Shown here piece by piece: positions 30,817 to 39,844 of a stretch of 40,711 nt of DNA (its first letter is position 1; each line of letters opens with the position of its first letter). The stretch comes from Oscillospiraceae bacterium (GTDB lineage: Bacteria; Bacillota; Clostridia; UMGS1840; HGM11507), in contig SVKB01000001.1 in assembly GCA_015068665.1 (NCBI GenBank), positions 1-40,711 on the forward strand, in the 5' to 3' direction. The notes under the pieces were generated by a model. It was not told the origin of the DNA and did no database searches. It worked only from the letters and a program-made list of their open reading frames with translations. Both the position numbers and the translations under genes were made by a program.

Positions 30817-32334
30817 ATGAAAAAAATTATTTCACTTATTTTAACACTTGCATTATGCCTGTCACTTGTTTCATTTGTAGGTGTATATGCAGAAGAAACT
30901 TTACTTAACAGTGAGTCCTTTGAAAACGGACTGGGCACATGGAAGCTGTGGAACCCTTCCAGTGAAAGCTGCGTAAGCTTCGTTGACGGTGGAACAGACG
31001 GTAAAAAGGCACTTAAATTAACAGACCCCGATGATCAGACCGGTCCCGGTGTTCAGACACAGGTTTTTGATGTTACTCCCGGTGCTGAATACAAGGCAGT
31101 TATCGATTATAAGCTTGTATCAGGAAGCTTATACGGTATTACCTTAAGATTTGTTGATTCCAAGGGTAAAGGCGTTCAGGATAAAAGAGAAAAGCTTAAA
31201 GGCGGCAATACCTGGAATACTCTTACATTAACCGATACTGCACCTGCCAATGCAACCGGTGTTATCATTCTTTTAGCAGGTAACAAGGCAAATGTTTGTG
31301 AAATTCATATTGACAATGCAAAGCTTTATACAAACGGAGCTGCCACATCTGCACCTGTAACTCCTGCAGAGCCTTCTCAGCCTGTGGCTTCCGGTGATGC
31401 ATTATTTGCAGATTCCTTTGAGAACGGCATGGATAAATGGGCAGCTTTCTCCAAAAACGGAATTGAAAAGCTGAATATCGTATCAACAGAGGCTACAGAA
31501 GGAAAAATGTCTCTTCACTGTGTAGACGATATGACCGATGGTGCACCTGCTATTATTCTTGCAAAGTATATCCCCGTTACTCCCGGTACACTTTATACAG
31601 CAACTTCAGACTATAAGCTTGTTTCCGGTAATTCCTTTAAGGTTATTTTAAGATTTTTTGATGCTGACAAGAAAAAGCTCTCCGATGTAACCGGTATCGG
31701 TAAATCCAATGACTGGGAAAAACTAACCCTTTCGCTTGAAGCTCCGGAGAATGCTGTAAACTGTGCGATCTTAGTTGCGGGCTTTTCAAAGAATCTTGGT
31801 GAAGCTTATGTTGATAACATTGTCTTAAAGGGTGCAGCAGCTTCTGCTCCTGTAACAGGTGAGTCAAAGCTTGATAAGATAAATAAATCCTCAATCGTTT
31901 TATTTGTAGGCTCTGCAAATGCTCTTGTTAACGGACAGAAAACTTTGATTGACAAGACAAACGATAAGGTTATCGCAACAATTGTTGATTCAAGAACACT
32001 TGTTCCCGTAAGATTTATCGCTGAAAACTTCGGTGCAGAGGTTGGCTGGGACGATGCTACAAGAACAGTTACTCTTACCTTAAAGGATAAGGTTGTTAAA
32101 ATAGTTCTTGATAAGGCTGAGATTGATATAAACGGTTCTGTTACCGCAATCGATGTTCCCGCTCAGAGTATTGAAGGAAGAACAATGCTTCCTCTTCGTG
32201 CATTTGTTGAAAATGTAATGGGCAAGAAAATCTTCTGGGATGCAAGAGGTCTTATTGTTATCACCGATACCGATATGCTTGATGCAGCTCAGGATAAGGA
32301 CACTATTGACACAATCATAAACAATATAAAATAG
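30817..32334 (+). CDS. Secreted stalk-domain protein with duplicated carbohydrate-binding-like modules
   Basis: 505-aa secreted protein with a signal peptide (MKKIISLILTLALCLSLVSF). Two repeated beta-sandwich modules of about 150 residues resemble CBM4/9-type sugar-binding modules. Each contains SFENG, DYKLVSG, RF-D-kkg and D-I-L patterns (about 28-172 and 190-338). The C-terminus (about 350-500) is the copper-amine-oxidase-N-like 'stalk' domain: SRTLVPVRFIAENFGAEVGW with DDATRTVT, then RTMLPLRAFVENV. Stalk domains are widespread on Firmicute cell surfaces. There is no S-layer anchor. It is probably an extracellular or wall-associated glycan-binding protein with its own promoter and terminator. 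Confidence 0.85.
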   Translation: MKKIISLILTLALCLSLVSFVGVYAEETLLNSESFENGLGTWKLWNPSSESCVSFVDGGTDGKKALKLTDPDDQTGPGVQTQVFDVTPGAEYKAVIDYKLVSGSLYGITLRFVDSKGKGVQDKREKLKGGNTWNTLTLTDTAPANATGVIILLAGNKANVCEIHIDNAKLYTNGAATSAPVTPAEPSQPVASGDALFADSFENGMDKWAAFSKNGIEKLNIVSTEATEGKMSLHCVDDMTDGAPAIILAKYIPVTPGTLYTATSDYKLVSGNSFKVILRFFDADKKKLSDVTGIGKSNDWEKLTLSLEAPENAVNCAILVAGFSKNLGEAYVDNIVLKGAAASAPVTGESKLDKINKSSIVLFVGSANALVNGQKTLIDKTNDKVIATIVDSRTLVPVRFIAENFGAEVGWDDATRTVTLTLKDKVVKIVLDKAEIDINGSVTAIDVPAQSIEGRTMLPLRAFVENVMGKKIFWDARGLIVITDTDMLDAAQDKDTIDTIINNIK

Positions 32335-32347
32335 TAAGTTAACTAAG

Positions 32348-32387
32348 GGATGTAAGTAAATTGCAGGATTTATTTACATCCTTTTTT
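32348..32387 (+). terminator. Terminator of the stalk protein gene
   Basis: A 13-bp stem (GGATGTAAGTAAA with TTTATTTACATCC, one mismatch) is followed by a T6 run. Confidence 0.85.
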
Positions 32388-32431
32388 ATAAAAATAAAAA
32401 AAGCAATATAGTCATAAAAAAACAGCATAAT

Positions 32432-32461
32432 TTTACATTTACTTTTAAGGGAAAATATGTT
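32432..32461 (+). promoter_or_regulatory. Possible promoter of the sugar operon
   Basis: TTTACA (32432-32437), 18-nt spacer, TATGTT (32456-32461), 34 nt before ATG 32496. The -10 is weak. Confidence 0.4.
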
Positions 32462-32495
32462 AAAACTAAAGTAACAAAAAGAAAGGGGAATTACC

Positions 32496-33344
32496 ATGTA
32501 TAAATTTCCAATAGGCGTAATGCTTGAATCCTTTAAGCTTCCTTACAGAGAAGCTATTGAAACTGCGGCGAAAATCGGTGCAAAAGGTCTTCAGATCCAC
32601 GCCAGAAAAGGAGAGTTTACTCCCGATAACATTACCGCTGAATTAAAAGCAGAGCTAAAAACACTTCTTGATGACAATAATCTTGTTATATCTGCAATGT
32701 GCGGTGATCTTGGGAAGGGCTTCGGAAATCCTGAGCTTAATCCTGAATTAATTGAAAAATCAAAAAGAATTATTGATCTTGCCAAGGAGCTTGGTACCAA
32801 TATTGTTACAACACATATAGGTGTTGTTCCTTCAAGCCCCGAGCATGACAGATATAAAATTATGCAGGAAGCTTGCTTTGAGCTTGCAAAGTATGCTGAC
32901 AGCATGGATGCAAAATTTGCTGTTGAAACAGGTCCTGAATGTTCAACAACCTTAAAGGCTTTTCTTGACAGCTTAGGCTCAAAGGGTGTATCGGTTAACT
33001 TAGACCCTGCAAACCTTGCAATGGTTGTTGGCGAAAATCCTGTTGAAGCGGTTTATAATCTGAAGGACTACATTGTTCATACCCACGCAAAGGACGGTAT
33101 CAAGCTTCTTGACCGCGATCCTGAAATTATCTATGGAGTAAGTGAGTCGAAAATGCTTCTTGACCCTGCATTTAAAGAGGTTCCTTTAGGTCAGGGAAGT
33201 GTACCCTTTAAGGAATATCTTGATGCTTTGACCGACATCGGCTTTAAGGGCTTTTTAACAATAGAAAGAGAAGTAGGGGAAACTCCTAAAGACGATATCA
33301 TTCTTGCAGCTGACTTTTTAAGAGGTGTTATGAATAATGGCTGA
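32496..33344 (+). CDS. Sugar phosphate isomerase/epimerase (TIM barrel)
   Basis: 282-aa xylose-isomerase-like TIM-barrel protein of the AP_endonuc_2 superfamily. Metal-binding residues are visible: AVETGPE (Glu), VNLDPANLA (Asp), HTHAKDG (His) and FLTIEREVG (Glu). Such enzymes act on sugars, inositols or keto-sugars. The AGGGG-type site precedes ATG 32496. It overlaps the next gene by 8 bp, so the three-gene operon is tightly coupled. The substrate is unknown; the pairing with a second isomerase and a Gfo/Idh/MocA oxidoreductase points to an oxidised sugar or inositol route. Confidence 0.88.
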   Translation: MYKFPIGVMLESFKLPYREAIETAAKIGAKGLQIHARKGEFTPDNITAELKAELKTLLDDNNLVISAMCGDLGKGFGNPELNPELIEKSKRIIDLAKELGTNIVTTHIGVVPSSPEHDRYKIMQEACFELAKYADSMDAKFAVETGPECSTTLKAFLDSLGSKGVSVNLDPANLAMVVGENPVEAVYNLKDYIVHTHAKDGIKLLDRDPEIIYGVSESKMLLDPAFKEVPLGQGSVPFKEYLDALTDIGFKGFLTIEREVGETPKDDIILAADFLRGVMNNG

Positions 33345-34215
33345 TATTAAATACTGTGTAAGCACCTATTCCTTTAATAAGCTTATTAAAAAAGGTGAAA
33401 TGACACAGTTTGATACCATCAGAAAAGCTAAAGAGATGGGATTTGACGGAATCGAATTTGTTGAGCTTAACGCTCGTGATGGGGAGGATATAAAGGCCTA
33501 TGCCCAAAGACTGAAAGAAGAGGCAGACAAAGTGGGTATTGAAATTGCCAACTTTTGTATGGGGGCTGACTTTATAAACGGAAGAAATGTTCCAAAGTCA
33601 GAAGAGCTTGACCGTGTTAAGGGTATTATTGACGCCGCTGCTCTTTTAGGAGTAAAAACCATGCGCCATGATGTAATCGGTAAATTGGGTGAATATCTTA
33701 CCTTTGATACAGCTTTGCCTGAGCTTTCCGAAAAGGTAAGGGAAATCTCAAAGTATGCTGAAGAAAAAGGCATTATGACAATGGTTGAAAATCACGGATA
33801 TCTTTGTCAGGATGCATTAAGGGTTGAAAAGCTCTTAAGTAAAGTTAACTATAAAAACTTCGGTTTGCTTCTTGATATGGGAAACTTCCTTTGTGCAGGG
33901 GAAGATCCTGCTCTTTGCGCATCTTTGATTGCTCCTTATGCGAAAATGGTTCACGCAAAGGATTTTCACATAAAGAGCGGAGAAGGCTTTGATCCCGGTG
34001 AGCGCTTTATAAAAACGAGAGACGGTTCATTTATAAAAGGGGCTGTTTTCGGTCAGGGGAATGTTCCGGTTGTTCAGATTTTAAGAGCTCTTAAGAAGGC
34101 TGAATATAAGGGATGGATTTCGTTAGAGTATGAAGGCTGGGATGATGTTTTTGACGGTATAAGAATTGGATTTTCCAATTTAAAAAAATATGTGGAGGCG
34201 ATTTTCTGTGAGTAA
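33337..34215 (+). CDS. Second sugar phosphate isomerase/epimerase (TIM barrel)
   Basis: 292-aa xylose-isomerase-like TIM-barrel enzyme, a diverged paralogue of the preceding gene's product. Metal-ligand segments are MVENHGYL (Glu, His), LLLDMGNF (Asp), VHAKDFH (His) and ISLEYEGW (Glu). It starts at ATG 33337, overlapping the upstream gene. It probably converts a keto or epimerised sugar acid or inositol derivative produced by its neighbours. There is no sign of damage. Confidence 0.88.
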   Translation: MADIKYCVSTYSFNKLIKKGEMTQFDTIRKAKEMGFDGIEFVELNARDGEDIKAYAQRLKEEADKVGIEIANFCMGADFINGRNVPKSEELDRVKGIIDAAALLGVKTMRHDVIGKLGEYLTFDTALPELSEKVREISKYAEEKGIMTMVENHGYLCQDALRVEKLLSKVNYKNFGLLLDMGNFLCAGEDPALCASLIAPYAKMVHAKDFHIKSGEGFDPGERFIKTRDGSFIKGAVFGQGNVPVVQILRALKKAEYKGWISLEYEGWDDVFDGIRIGFSNLKKYVEAIFCE

Positions 34216-35266
34216 ATTAAGAGTTGGTGTGATAGGTGTCGGATCTATCTCCAATGTACATATAAATGCTTACATAAAAAATCCTGAGGTTGAGCTTTGT
34301 GCGTTTTGTGATATAAACGAAAAACAGCTTCAGAAAAGAGGCGAGGAGTATAATATAAAAAATCTTTATACCTCCCTGGATGAAATGCTTGAAAAGGAAA
34401 ACCTTGACGCGGTAAGCGTGTGCACCTGGAACTCCCAGCACGCACCCTGTACCATAAAGGCGCTTGATGCAGGAGTTCATGTTCTTTGTGAAAAGCCGAT
34501 GGCAATGAACACAAAGGAAGCAGAGGAAATGGTTGAAGCGGCAAAGAGAAACAATAAGCTTCTTATGATAGGCTTTGTAAGACGTCACGGTAATGATACT
34601 ACCATTTTAAAAACCTTTATAGATAACGGCGACTTCGGTGAAATCTATTATGCAAAGGCGAACTATTTAAGAAGAAACGGAAATCCCGGCGGCTGGTTCG
34701 GAGATAAATCCCGTTCAGGCGGCGGCCCGTTAATCGACCTTGGCGTTCACGTTATTGACCATGTAAGATATGCCTGCGGTAATCCCAAGCCGGTATCCGT
34801 TTACGGAGCAACCTTCCATAAGCTTGGAAACCGACCTCATATTATTGCGAAAAAATCCTACCGCTCCTTAACTGAGGGTGATGTTATATGCGATGTTGAG
34901 GATCTGGCAGCCGCTATGATAAGATTCGATAACGGTCTTGTTTTGTCGGTTGAAGCAAGCTTTTCATTAAATATCAAAGAGCCTGTAGGTAAGATTGAGC
35001 TTTTCGGTACAAAGGCGGGAGCTTGTATATCTCCCGAGCTTGAGATATTTACCGAGCAGAATAATTATCTTACAAATATCAGCTTTGACAGCCCGACAGC
35101 CTTAAGCTTTGACGGACTTTTCGATAACGAAATCAATCACTTTGTTGACTGTATCGTAAACGGCAGCAAATGTATCGCGCCCGCGGAGGACGGTGTGGTT
35201 ATTATGAAAATTCTTGATGCTATTTATAAATCGGCTGAAGAAGGAAAAGAAGTAACTATAGACTAA
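34208..35266 (+). CDS. Gfo/Idh/MocA-family oxidoreductase
   Basis: 352-aa NAD(P)-dependent dehydrogenase. The N-terminal Rossmann fold starts GVIGVGSISNVH (GxGxxx). The family's CEKPMAMN (Lys in EKP) follows at about 97-104. The catalytic-domain segment is GPLIDLGVHVIDHVRY with the conserved D and H. GTG 34208 is the preferred start because GGAGG precedes it; the longer frame from ATG 34190 would overlap the upstream gene further. The start overlaps the upstream stop by 8 bp. It oxidises a sugar or inositol hydroxyl in the operon's pathway. Confidence 0.9.
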   Translation: MSKLRVGVIGVGSISNVHINAYIKNPEVELCAFCDINEKQLQKRGEEYNIKNLYTSLDEMLEKENLDAVSVCTWNSQHAPCTIKALDAGVHVLCEKPMAMNTKEAEEMVEAAKRNNKLLMIGFVRRHGNDTTILKTFIDNGDFGEIYYAKANYLRRNGNPGGWFGDKSRSGGGPLIDLGVHVIDHVRYACGNPKPVSVYGATFHKLGNRPHIIAKKSYRSLTEGDVICDVEDLAAAMIRFDNGLVLSVEASFSLNIKEPVGKIELFGTKAGACISPELEIFTEQNNYLTNISFDSPTALSFDGLFDNEINHFVDCIVNGSKCIAPAEDGVVIMKILDAIYKSAEEGKEVTID

Positions 35267-35282
35267 TTTAAAAAAGAGCGTA

Positions 35283-35310
35283 GAGGCACCCTCCGTAAGG
35301 AAGGTGCCTC
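35283..35310 (+). terminator. GC-rich hairpin after the sugar operon
   Basis: GAGGCACC (35283-35290) pairs with GGTGCCTC (35303-35310), with extra TCC/GGA pairing inside. There is no T-run directly after it; a second hairpin with T4 follows at 35339. Confidence 0.6.
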
Positions 35311-35338
35311 AGTTATATGCTGATATACATAGTGGTAT

Positions 35339-35356
35339 TGTCCTTCGGACAGTTTT
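35339..35356 (+). terminator. Small TTC-loop hairpin followed by T4
   Basis: TGTCC-TTC-GGACA then GTTTT. It is short but terminator-like, 73 bp past the oxidoreductase stop. Confidence 0.5.
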
Positions 35357-35429
35357 AATGTTAAATATAATGTAACTTACCCCGTAAGGTTTCAATATCA
35401 CTTACTATTCTTATCTTTTTTACAGGTTA

Positions 35430-35501
35430 ATTTGATAAGTTTCTCTATCAAAATCGTTGATACATCTTGTTTTTGGTGGTCTGGAGTTTTTTTACATTCC
35501 C
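35430..35501 (-). repeat. 72-bp 3'-UTR repeat, copy B
   Basis: Exact reverse-complement copy of 28606-28677. On the minus strand it starts at the last codons of the MATE gene (its GGGAATGTAA includes the TAA stop) and runs into the 3' UTR. Confidence 0.9.
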
Positions 35502-36844
35502 AACTCTTTGTTTTCCAGTTTTTTTACAGCCTTTACGGTTAAGATAATAACTCCTATGGTAACGAGAATCCAGCTTATGGGATAAACAATAAGTATAGCC
35601 CAGTATGTTTTTATCTTTATAAAAACTGTTTTCAGCCAGAGAATTCTGAATACACATATTCCAAGCACCGAAACAACAGTTGGTGAAACTGTGTGACCGA
35701 AGCCTCTCAGGGCAGAGGCAATATTATCCATAAGAAGCCCTGTGGGGAAGGAAAGATACATTGCTATAAGACGGAATTTCGCAATGTCGGCTAAAGCGGG
35801 GTCGGTTGTGAAGATGCCTATAAGGGGATCGATAAATATGTACATAACAAGATTGAAAAGACTGCTTAATATAAGGCCTGTAATCAAGGTTTCCCTGATG
35901 GCTTTTTTACATCTTTCAATATTTTTTGCACCGTAATTCTGACTTACAAAGGATACCATTGCCTGACTGAAGCCTCCGTTTAAAGCCCAGCTGTAGGTTT
36001 CAATGGCAGCACCTGCTGCGTTTCCTGCAACCATTGCGGCGCCTAAGGAGTTAACCGAGGACTGCACCACTATGTTTGATATGGGGAAAAGACAGCTCTG
36101 AATACCCATGGGGAGGCCCATTTTAATAATCTTAAAGGCTATGAATTTATCAAATTTAAGGTCGGGAAGGGAAAGCTTAAGAGGTCCCTTTGTCTTATAA
36201 AGAACGATAAGCACCAGAATACAGCTTACAAGGTTGGATATGGAGGTTGCAATGGCAACCCCTGCCACACTCATATCAAAGCCCAGTACGAAAATAAGAT
36301 TAAGAATTGCGTTTACAATACCTCCGGCAACAAGGCAGTAGAAGGGCCTTGTTGTTTCGCCCTTGCTTCTTAAAATTGACGCCGTAAAATTATAAATCAT
36401 AAGGAATGGCATTCCTAAAAAGTAAATACGAAGATACTGGGTGGAAAGGTCAATAATCTCAGGCGGTGTATCCATCATTATAAGAAGCTTCGGGGATAAA
36501 TAAACCCCAAGCACCATAACTAAAATACCGCTTATTACCGATATGTAAAGGCTGGTATGAGCCGCCTTTTTTGCCATCTTCTCTTTTCCTGCACCGAGAA
36601 GCTGGGCAATGACAACATTAGCTCCGGAGGAAAGACCGGTAAAAAGGCTTACAATAAGATTTACCAGCGAGGTGTTGCTTCCCACGGCGGCAAGCTCGTT
36701 CTGCCCCTCGCACATACCGATAACCGCCATGTCAATGGAGTGGAATAGCTGCTGAACAATTGTTGCCAGTGCTATAGGCATGGCAAATCTTATTATGTTT
36801 GCAACCATTGGTCCATGAAGCATATCAATTTCTCTTCTTGCCAT
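35492..36844 (-). CDS. MATE-family multidrug/Na+ efflux transporter (third in tandem)
   Basis: 450-aa inner-membrane antiporter with about 12 membrane segments. Typical signatures are GPMVANIIRFAMPIALATIVQQLFH, MAVIGMCEGQNELAAVGSN and LSSGANVVIAQLLGAGKE in the first half, and SFVSQNYGAKNIERCKKA in the second. It has its own good AGGAGCGGAG ribosome site and starts one base after the preceding MATE gene's stop. It is one of three adjacent paralogues of about 450 aa. Substrates are not deducible. Its 3' end coincides with the 72-bp repeat. Confidence 0.92.
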   Translation of the reverse strand: MARREIDMLHGPMVANIIRFAMPIALATIVQQLFHSIDMAVIGMCEGQNELAAVGSNTSLVNLIVSLFTGLSSGANVVIAQLLGAGKEKMAKKAAHTSLYISVISGILVMVLGVYLSPKLLIMMDTPPEIIDLSTQYLRIYFLGMPFLMIYNFTASILRSKGETTRPFYCLVAGGIVNAILNLIFVLGFDMSVAGVAIATSISNLVSCILVLIVLYKTKGPLKLSLPDLKFDKFIAFKIIKMGLPMGIQSCLFPISNIVVQSSVNSLGAAMVAGNAAGAAIETYSWALNGGFSQAMVSFVSQNYGAKNIERCKKAIRETLITGLILSSLFNLVMYIFIDPLIGIFTTDPALADIAKFRLIAMYLSFPTGLLMDNIASALRGFGHTVSPTVVSVLGICVFRILWLKTVFIKIKTYWAILIVYPISWILVTIGVIILTVKAVKKLENKELGM

Positions 36845-36845
36845 T

Positions 36846-38207
36846 TTAATTCTCCGCTCCTTTTATTTCCCTTCTGAATACAAAAACCGTACAAACTGAA
36901 ATTATTACAAACATCATTATCCAGGTCAGAGGATAGGTAATAAGTATTGTTTTGTATGAGGGATATAACTTAAATACCGTATTCATCCAGATAACCCTGA
37001 ATCCGCAGATACAGATTATTGAGGTTGCTGTTGAAAATATCGGATATCCCATAGCTCTTATAGTGTTGGTTATAACCCCCTGCATATTTGCAAAGCAGTA
37101 GAACATAAACATAAATTTCATACGCTCAACTCCTACCGCAATAACCTTAGGATCGGTTGTGAAAAAACCGAACAGGATGTCCTTTGCAAGGAAAATAATA
37201 AGATTTATGGTATTTATGAAAACAATACCGTAAAACATTGATATCAAAACCGATTTTATACATCTTTTATAATTTTTTGCGCCCTTGTTCTGGCTTACGA
37301 AATTAAGAGCCGCCTGACAAAAGCCGTCAGAAAAGTTCATTCCGTAGGCTTCCAGGGAAATAGCCGCCGCATTACCTGCAACGGTTATTGCCCCAAGGGA
37401 ATTTATCCCTGACTGCAAAAACATATTTGAAAAGGGGTAAAGAGCAGAATGAATGCTTAAGGGAATTCCCTGCCAGAGTATTTTTTTAAATAAATCTGTA
37501 TGTACCTTTATTTTATTTTTATCAAGATGAAATTCCTTTTTCGGATTGAAAAGATATCTTAACACTAAAAAACAGCTTAACGCATTTGAAATGGAGGTTG
37601 CTACGGCAACTCCCGCCACTCCCATATTGAATACCGTAACAAAAATAAGGTTCAGGCAGATATTTAAAACTCCGCCTGTGGTAAGGCATAAAAAGGGAAT
37701 TGTGGTTTCACCGCGGCTTCTTAATATTGCTGCCGAGAAGTTATATATCATAAGGAAGGGTATCCCTGCAAAATAAATACGAAGATATAAGGTTGCAAGG
37801 TCGATTACCTCAGGCGGCGAGGAAATAAGCTCAAGAAGCTTTCTTGAAAAAACACATCCGATTATTGCAACTGTTATACCGCTTATAACCGAAAGAGCAA
37901 TGCTTGTATGCATCGCATTTCTTGCCTTTTCCGGGTTTTCCTCTCCGATAAGATGACCTATAACCACATTGGCACCGATGGAGAGCCCCATAAAAATATT
38001 AACAAGAAGATTTATTATTGCGTTGTTGCTTCCCACGGCAGCAAGCTCGTTGGGACCGCAGTAGGAGCCGACCACCATCATATCCACCGAATGGAAAAGC
38101 TGCTGCAGAAGTGCCGTAAGGGAAACGGGCACCGCAAAAAGAATTATTCCCTTCCACAAGGAGCCTGAAAGCATATATGCTTTATCCTTAGTTTTTGTCT
38201 TATTCAT
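36846..38207 (-). CDS. MATE-family efflux transporter (second in tandem)
   Basis: 453-aa polytopic transporter, clearly homologous to both neighbours. Matching segments include VDMMVVGSYCGPNELAAVGSN, LSIGANVVIGHLIGEENPE and LNFVSQNKGAKNYKRC. About 12 membrane segments form two six-helix halves. Its start ATG overlaps the upstream MATE stop by 8 bp, so the three genes form one coupled operon. The second-half GAKN-KRC motif is conserved. Substrate unknown. Confidence 0.92.
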   Translation of the reverse strand: MNKTKTKDKAYMLSGSLWKGIILFAVPVSLTALLQQLFHSVDMMVVGSYCGPNELAAVGSNNAIINLLVNIFMGLSIGANVVIGHLIGEENPEKARNAMHTSIALSVISGITVAIIGCVFSRKLLELISSPPEVIDLATLYLRIYFAGIPFLMIYNFSAAILRSRGETTIPFLCLTTGGVLNICLNLIFVTVFNMGVAGVAVATSISNALSCFLVLRYLFNPKKEFHLDKNKIKVHTDLFKKILWQGIPLSIHSALYPFSNMFLQSGINSLGAITVAGNAAAISLEAYGMNFSDGFCQAALNFVSQNKGAKNYKRCIKSVLISMFYGIVFINTINLIIFLAKDILFGFFTTDPKVIAVGVERMKFMFMFYCFANMQGVITNTIRAMGYPIFSTATSIICICGFRVIWMNTVFKLYPSYKTILITYPLTWIMMFVIISVCTVFVFRREIKGAEN

Positions 38208-39561
38208 TTCTTACCGGCAACCTCCTGTAAGTATAGATGTACGCAACCGTCATAGCGAGAGCTGTACCGATGAATGTAATTGGATATACCGTAATAAGAG
38301 ATGTATATGTTTTATAATGCTGAAATACAGTAAGAGACCATACTATTCTTAAGCCGCATATACCTATAATTGATATAACTGATGAAAGGGCGGTTTTTCC
38401 AAAGCCTCTTATAGCACTTGTTAACTGGTCAATAACGATTAAGAAGAAGTGAGCGCTGTATACATATAAAAGTCGTTCAAAAGCCATTTCAAGAACTGTC
38501 TGATTATCTGTCATAAAGCCTATTGTATAATCCTTGAAAATAAGGATTACTAAATCAATCAAATATGTAAAGAGGGTTGAAAAACCGATAGTGATATAAA
38601 GAGTTTTTCTGCATCTGTCAAGTTTTTTTGCACCGTAGTTCTGACTTACAAAGGCTATGGTCGTTAAAGTAAAGGCAGCAGTTACACAAAATGATATGGA
38701 TTCACATGTGCTGCCTATTGCGTTTGCCGCCATTGCTTCGGTTCCCAGGCGGTTGTAAGACGACTGAAGAAAAACATTGGATAACGGAGTGAGAATACTT
38801 TGAATAGCGGTAGGTATGCCGATTGCAACAATTCGGTATATTATATATTTGTCCGGTTTTAACTCTCTGAAAGTGAATCTGTATTCATCGTTGTTTTTAC
38901 CAAGACAAATAAGAATGGATACACAGTTTACAAAATGAGCTGTAAAAGTTGCTATGGCAACTCCAAAAACTCCCCATTTAAAATATGCAACGAATATTAT
39001 ATTTAAGATAAGGTTTGTTACTGCTGTTAAAGATGAGCATAAAAGAGGGCTTTTTGAGTCGCCCTTACTTCTTGCAACTGCTGATGCAAATGCTGCTGAG
39101 AGCAAAAATGGTTTTGCTAAAAAAGTTATTATAAGATACAGGGAAGCTTTATCCATAATTTCATTTGGAGTATAGGTCATTTTAAGAAGCGGTTGCGTAA
39201 AAATAACCCCTAATAAAGCTATAATTAATCCACCGGCAAATCCGATTAAAATAGAATTGTGAATAGCTTTTTTAGCGGTTTTAACTTTTTTTGAACCTAT
39301 GAGCTGACCGACGACAACAACTGACCCCACCGAAAGACCGGAGACCAGGCCGGACAAAAGACTGGACACAGAGCCCGAAGCACTGACGGCAGCAAGATCT
39401 GCTTCGCTTGAAAATCTGCCGATAACGGCAACATCCATCGAATGTAAAATGCGCTGCAAAATTGTCGTTAAAAGAAGTGGCATAAAGTAAATTAATATTT
39501 TATTCCACAAAGGACCCTCGGTCATATTAACGTTTTTGTTCTTAGTGACGGCCGGTGCCAT
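38200..39561 (-). CDS. MATE-family efflux transporter (first in tandem)
   Basis: About 453-aa MATE transporter, the promoter-proximal member of the tandem set. Signatures are MDVAVIGRFSSEADLAAVSA, LSVGSVVVVGQLIGSKKVK and AFVSQNYGAKKLDRCRKT. It lacks the strongly conserved ASN pair seen in the others (ASASGS instead of AAVGSN), so it is the most diverged of the three. The start is ambiguous: GTG 39570 follows AAAGG by 3 nt and ATG 39561 by 12 nt; ATG was chosen. A TTGACA-TAAAAT promoter lies upstream. Confidence 0.9.
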   Translation of the reverse strand: MAPAVTKNKNVNMTEGPLWNKILIYFMPLLLTTILQRILHSMDVAVIGRFSSEADLAAVSASGSVSSLLSGLVSGLSVGSVVVVGQLIGSKKVKTAKKAIHNSILIGFAGGLIIALLGVIFTQPLLKMTYTPNEIMDKASLYLIITFLAKPFLLSAAFASAVARSKGDSKSPLLCSSLTAVTNLILNIIFVAYFKWGVFGVAIATFTAHFVNCVSILICLGKNNDEYRFTFRELKPDKYIIYRIVAIGIPTAIQSILTPLSNVFLQSSYNRLGTEAMAANAIGSTCESISFCVTAAFTLTTIAFVSQNYGAKKLDRCRKTLYITIGFSTLFTYLIDLVILIFKDYTIGFMTDNQTVLEMAFERLLYVYSAHFFLIVIDQLTSAIRGFGKTALSSVISIIGICGLRIVWSLTVFQHYKTYTSLITVYPITFIGTALAMTVAYIYTYRRLPVRNE

Positions 39562-39596
39562 AAATACCACATACCTTTATATAATTACTCACTTAT

Positions 39597-39624
39597 ATTT
39601 TATACTAAAATAATAAAATGTCAA
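39597..39624 (-). promoter_or_regulatory. Promoter of the MATE operon
   Basis: Minus-strand TTGACA (39619-39624), 16-nt spacer, TAAAAT (39597-39602), about 36 nt before the MATE start. The rest of the gap to 39844 is AT-rich with no gene seen. Confidence 0.6.
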
Positions 39625-39844
39625 TTAATTAAGACCAAAAAAATCAAAAGGTGAATATACGACAAAAAAACGCGAAAAATGCATTTTTTATGGGGAAACA
39701 GGTGTGGGTGTGTTGAAGTTTTTATGTTTAATGTTATATACTATATATAATTGTGTTATAAAAAACTGCACTAATCATTGACAACTTTATGATAATATTT
39801 TTATTTGCGGTAAAAATTATATACATATAAAGGAGTTGTCGCGT

